The position numbers and the translations under genes are program-made. Below, piece after piece: positions 21,401 through 26,054 of a stretch of 26,054 bases of DNA (position 1 is the first letter of the stretch; the number at the start of each line of letters is the position of its first letter). Where the stretch lies: NCBI GenBank assembly GCA_013365365.1, contig JABVXU010000684.1, forward strand, positions 1 through 26,054, written 5' to 3'. The notes beneath the pieces were generated by a model that saw only the letters and a list, made by a program, of their open reading frames with translations, searched no databases and was not told the origin of the DNA. Origin of the DNA: Cruorifilaria tuberocauda. Lineage: Eukaryota > Nematoda > Chromadorea > Rhabditida > Onchocercidae.

Positions 21401-23588
21401 ATAATTTTTTTTCAAACTTATTTCACAATATGTATTATTTTATGTATATGTAAATGCTATTATCTTTTAAATGGAAAAAAAAGTGTTCTAATCAGTTAAT
21501 CGTTCACCTGTAATTAATTCATAGCACTCTGACTGTGTGATCATATTTTTAGTTATCAATGAAGACTATAGCACAACATTACAATATTTGATGCGTTATC
21601 CACCCGTAGCTGATGCTCATTCTTTAATTCAATACGCTTTACATATCAAATCTCCCAAAGTAAAATTTTTTCTAGAATACATTTTTTCTTATATAATTTT
21701 ATACTATCTATGAATTATGTCATGTATTTATTTGATTCAAATTATTTATTTCTCATTTGTTTCTTCATCCGTACTTTTTGCGAGAAATTTTCCTCACTCT
21801 TCTAATTCTTGAATTATCAACCGTACAATTTAAAAAAAGCCAACTGATCTTTTAATTAACAGTACAGTCAAAAGTAACATTCACATTAAAGATTTTCGTT
21901 GTAGTTTAATCCTTTGAAATTTGCAGAAATTTGAAGTACCGCACACTCTTAATGTTACAAATTTCGAAAATATAACAGTTACTGGAATGGTACATCCAAA
22001 TCGAACTAAGAGTACTGTTGAAATGAGGACTGCAATGGAAAAATTAAGACAAACAAATTTAGCAAAACAGCCGTTCTCATCATCAGGAATGATATTTTAT
22101 AATGCTAATGAGAACAGACAGCAGCAACAGGGTGATGCCAAATCATTTGTTGCTAAAATTAAGGATACACTTTCAGATCGAAACATGGTTGAAAGAGGTG
22201 ATCTGATAGATATAGAGCTTATTTATTAATCTTATTTCTAATTTAAAATTAAATTTAGCATTTATTGAAAATTAACGCAGAGAAATATTGGAATTTTAAT
22301 TGTATAGTGAATTTAATCAGTGTTAAATGGAGACCGACCTACGTTTGCCATTTTATCATAAGTTGAAACTTTTATTTATAGTTAAAATCCTTCAGCTTTA
22401 TTAGCAATTGCTATATTGTGGATAAAATATGAATATGAAAAATCAGGAAATCAAATCCCTTTGTTAAGCACCGTTTTCATTGCAGGACCGATTCGTCCAC
22501 AAGTAAATTACAGCACAGGTGACCATGTCGGTATGAAAGCTTCAGACGAAGTTAGTTTATTATAATTGTTTTACTTCCAAAGATATTATTCACTTTGTTC
22601 TTCGTTTTATAGAAGCAATTGTTGTTTTTAATTGTCATATTTTCTGACTCAAATATCCAGGTAATCGGACTTTTACAAGAACAAGTATCGTGTTTGCAGT
22701 CAAGATTGAACGAAATGGATATGATGGCTGGTATAGTAAAGCAGAAGATTAATCTTGTGATCGGTATATTCAACATTTTTCTCGTATATTTTCCTCATAA
22801 GAAATATGAAATAATTGATCCAAAGAAATAAGAAATAATTTTTTTTTTCGGACTGGATTTGTTTTAGGAATGGAATTCATGAAAATTTTTCAGTTTGTTT
22901 ATCAAATTTTTTAGAATTAGTTAAAGTTAAAGCATTAATAATATAAGCGTTAATAATATCAGGAGAATTAAAAAAGTGTGTCATTAGAGAGGAGTAAGAT
23001 ATTGCTGTAGAAATTAATGGTTGAATGTTTGCATTTCCATTAGCTGACAGTAATAGTTAGGATTAAAAGGATATTATGGGAAATATTTGAAGAATGATAA
23101 TTGAATGTAGAAATCAAAATTTCTGTCAAAATAGAGGGCGAAATATCTATATAAGCATTCCTTGGTATCTTTTAACAAACAAATTTTTCTATTTTACTTT
23201 TTGCAAAAATATGGATTTTTCTCTTTGTGTTTGAATTATTAAATCAGTTTTTTCAGGTGAGCAACTTCCAAAAATAATTGGTAATGACGATTTAAAAGAA
23301 CTAATGGGAAAAGAATTATGCTACATTCGATCTCAGATTGAAAATGCTGTACGATCGAATGCTAATCACGAAGAAATGACAGTTTCCGTACGACATACAG
23401 GAGATACGAAAAAAGTTGTCCATACTACTGCTGTAGAAAGTGATGCTATTGAAGTTGGGAATGAAGTGTATGCTCCGACAATCCGTCCATTCCCTAAAAG
23501 TTTCGGACCTCCTTCGATATTACGGCTTCAAACTTCTCGATTGGATACTGAAATGCGTGAAATAAGACCACATTCTATTGTTCAGTAA
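18492..23588 (+). CDS. TBC1D5: TBC1D5-family Rab GTPase-activating protein
   Basis: In other animals TBC1D5 is a Rab7 GAP bound to retromer through VPS29 and active in endosome sorting and autophagy. The 15 exons are 18492-18523, 18884-18992, 19203-19292, 19500-19574, 19648-19715, 19814-19916, 19995-20083, 20380-20451, 20714-20983, 21248-21390, 21553-21659, 21927-22197, 22486-22550, 22661-22763 and 23257-23588, joining to 642 residues. The TBC domain spans about 30-350: GKLRGSHVRSIIW (34-46), INRDVERTFPE with arginine finger R124, YRQGMHE with glutamine finger Q159, then LPQIYGIRWLRLLFGREFP and LLFVWDAIFA. The insert before R124 carries NPLS (95-98), which matches the VPS29-contacting loop. 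After the domain come a disordered stretch, a likely coiled coil (about 499-530) and a variable tail. It is shorter than human TBC1D5 (about 795). The first exon rests on a good donor (gtaagt) and matching phase; an upstream alternative start is possible. Confidence 0.92.
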
Positions 23589-26054
23589 CGCGCTCATAGT
23601 AGTCCAATTTCTACGTGTTGATTCATAATATGCTCTAAAACTATTCATTATTAAATATTGTCTATATATTCCTATGTTCAAATTTTGTTTAAATTCTTGA
23701 TAAATAGTGAAATTGTTGTTTCTTAGGTAGTTTCTAATAATTACAAAGCAATTTTTCACTTTTATCATCATGATAAGGCTATTCAAATATATGTTGTTCT
23801 AAATTTTCAACTATACGCTGATATTTTTGATCATATGTTTTATCCAACATATCCATACTGTGATTTAAAACGTCTCTTTCTTGTAAATTTACTTCATTCT
23901 TTCATCTTTGTAATTCTTTTTTTTTCCTTCATTCATTTCTTTATTTTGCTTTCATCTTATTTGTTTACGAAAGAAAGAAAATTTCAATTTCAGCATTTAG
24001 AAATAACTATTTATAGATATCAGTCAAATTAATCATTCAGTAAAATCTGCTTAAATTTTATATTATATTTGCATAAATATGATATTAATTTTATATCACA
24101 GAATTATATTGCATTTTGATATAATTTCTTCTAAATCAGATAAATGTTAAAATAATCGATTAGTTATGGGATTTCTAAAACTTACATTAAAGTTTAGTTT
24201 CGCGACGAATACAAAAGTTTTTTTTTTTGTCCTACTCTTATAAAAAAGGATATATTTGAATTGAATAAGAATTAGAATCATTTTACTGGAAATTACTTTA
24301 TCTTTTTTTGTCCCTCATCCTATCATTTTATTTATTACTTCTGTAATTTAATGATAACGGTTTTGCAAATCGTTCAAATTACCTTCAGCACTTCATCATT
24401 AGTTTATGATAAGACGATATACACATCATCGAATTCTACTTGTTGTAGCAGAAAAGGAGCCATAAATGACAATAGTAATTACTTCCAAGTACTTCATATC
24501 AATTGTGTCATGATAACAGATCCCTAATAACAAATATTGTCGGTCAACGGACAACTTGATGATGTCATTCGATTTAACTTGTCTGATACTACTTCCATTT
24601 TATCAAGTATTTTGTCTAGTCTGAAACAGACTAAAAATCATTTCTGTAATCATTTTTCGTGGACTTCTTTCAAATCAAAATTGAAGTAGATTTTTAAATT
24701 CAAGTAGTTCTCCGGAAATTTTAACATAATCACCAAACCATCTTCTGATAAGTGATCGAAAATTTTGACAAATATTTTTTCCACTTATGAAAAATACAAA
24801 AGATTGATTTCCGAATTCTTTCACTAGAAAAATATGAAGAAAAATATTGGGATGGAAAATTAATTTAAACAGAAATTGATAAATGAAGGAAATTGATCAG
24901 GCAAATCGGTTCAGAGTTCTCAAATCAGCCTGAACTATGCTGTAAACATAAATAAAAAGATAAATTCTTCAAGGGCTATGGCAAAGTTCAGTGGAAATAT
25001 TGATATTGAATACCGAAAAAATATAAATAAATATTGAATAATGAAATTAGTAATGCTAATTCTAACAAATTAGTTTTCATTATTGAGTACTAAAGCAGTT
25101 TTAGGTAGTTTAATTAATAATTATAACTTCCATAAGCTATTTAAGCAATTTTTGTTCTTTTTTAAAAATTTTCTATCATTAGGTTTGCTATAATTCTTAC
25201 TATTTTATGCAATTTTAGCTATAATTCTTTAGTTTTTACAGTTTTCAAGCTTTATATTTATATTTTATATTTAATTTTATTTTTAACTTCATTCATGATT
25301 TAAGGAAAATCAAACAAGTATAAGTATAATTTTGATTCCATATGTTTATCTTATTTCTTTTCAATTTTATTTATTTTATTTTTTAACGTTATTAATGATT
25401 TTAAGAAAATTAAAATAATTTAAGTATAATCAATTCAAATATAATTTTGATTTTATTTTTAATTAAATGATACTTAGCACTGTATACTGTAGATGATGTG
25501 ACTGTGACATATAATAGAGGTTTTTATTTACAATAATTCACGATTAAATTAATATAAAATAAAGAATAAATTAGAAATTGAATAGATTTTTAAATATAAA
25601 ATTAGTGAGTATAAGTAAAGTTAAATAATTTGAACAGTTTAACAAAATATACTTATGCATACGCCTGTAAGCATATATGAAAGTAATAAATTGCAAGTTT
25701 ATTTACACGCTCCTGTGAAATATTTATTGAAGATAATTAATATTTATTAAGGTTAATTAACCATTCATCTGTCACTCTTATAAATTTATGATTCGATTTC
25801 TTAATTTTGCAGAGGTTATTGAGATATTATATAGCATGACATATTTCTAATAAATTTTATGATCATTTTATGATAAGTTACAATGTAGATAGCATTACAG
25901 TATCGTTTAACTGTAATTGTAAACAAAATCATTCCACGCCGTTTTTTTTTTTAATTTCTTAAAATTGAATTTAACTTTATAAGAATTTTAAATCGATGGG
26001 AAACTTTGTGAAAGGAGGAGCTAATTTTTCAACAGTATGATATATCTGATAAAT
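23589..26054. other. 3' flanking AT-rich region, no gene seen
   Basis: After the TBC1D5 stop I find no coding exon with a known signature on either strand. The region is very AT-rich with long T-runs. It contains an imperfect duplication (25269-25456) and a small perfect hairpin at 24617-24633 (TAGTCTG, AAA loop, CAGACTA). Confidence 0.6.
25269..25456. repeat. Imperfect duplication of an AT-rich segment
   Basis: A segment at about 25269-25339 (ttattttTAAC, then ATGATTtaagGAAAAT, ending TAAGTATAATTTTGATT) recurs in diverged form at about 25371-25456. The second copy carries an extra atcaattcaaat-like insertion. The match is imperfect and AT-rich, but the order of sub-blocks is kept. Confidence 0.55.

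Noticed and set aside
1341..23588. Operon of tbc-10, atx-2 and TBC1D5
   Set aside because: Gaps of about 2.5 and 2.0 kb are much longer than typical nematode operon spacing, and a tRNA and a microsatellite lie between the first two genes.
24617..24633. Perfect 7-bp hairpin TAGTCTG-AAA-CAGACTA followed by A-run
   Set aside because: Too small, and in AT-rich DNA with no nearby gene end; likely chance.

Overview
The window looks like nuclear DNA from a nematode, most likely a filarial or related spirurid worm. It is AT-rich, with many short exons joined by GT-AG introns of about 50 to 900 bases. All three protein genes match known animal families. The nematode placement is an inference from gene content, intron style and base composition; I could not search a database.

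Layout on the + strand: (1) 1-1340, upstream DNA with short direct repeats and a small cysteine-rich open stretch. (2) 1341-4636, a ten-exon RabGAP of the TBC1D10 / tbc-10 family. (3) 4721-4791, a tRNA-Gly(GCC) on the minus strand, 84 bases past the tbc-10 stop codon. (4) 4792-7165, intergenic DNA with a purine-rich block and a 235-bp TG-rich microsatellite. (5) 7166-16452, ataxin-2 (atx-2), which I could join through 25 exons into one open frame of 1167 codons with Lsm, LsmAD and PAM2 elements and a Q/P-rich C-terminus. (6) 16453-18453, intergenic DNA and 3'UTR. (7) 18492-23588, a second RabGAP of the TBC1D5 family in 15 exons. (8) 23589-26054, AT-rich DNA with no gene that I can support.

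The exon models were built by hand from reading frame, splice phase and remembered family motifs. In each gene the lengths sum to a multiple of three. Most junctions are clear. The weak ones are the acceptors of atx-2 exons 5 and 6, the atx-2 exon 11/12/13 junctions, and the first exon of the TBC1D5 gene.

Functionally, two membrane-traffic regulators (TBC1D10 type for Rab27/Rab35-class GTPases, TBC1D5 type for Rab7 and retromer) flank a post-transcriptional RNA regulator. I see no previously undescribed system. The more interesting signals are alternative-splicing opportunities and an odd splice acceptor in atx-2, a conserved retromer-binding motif in TBC1D5, tandem duplications in adjacent atx-2 introns, and short repeats or palindromes upstream of genes.
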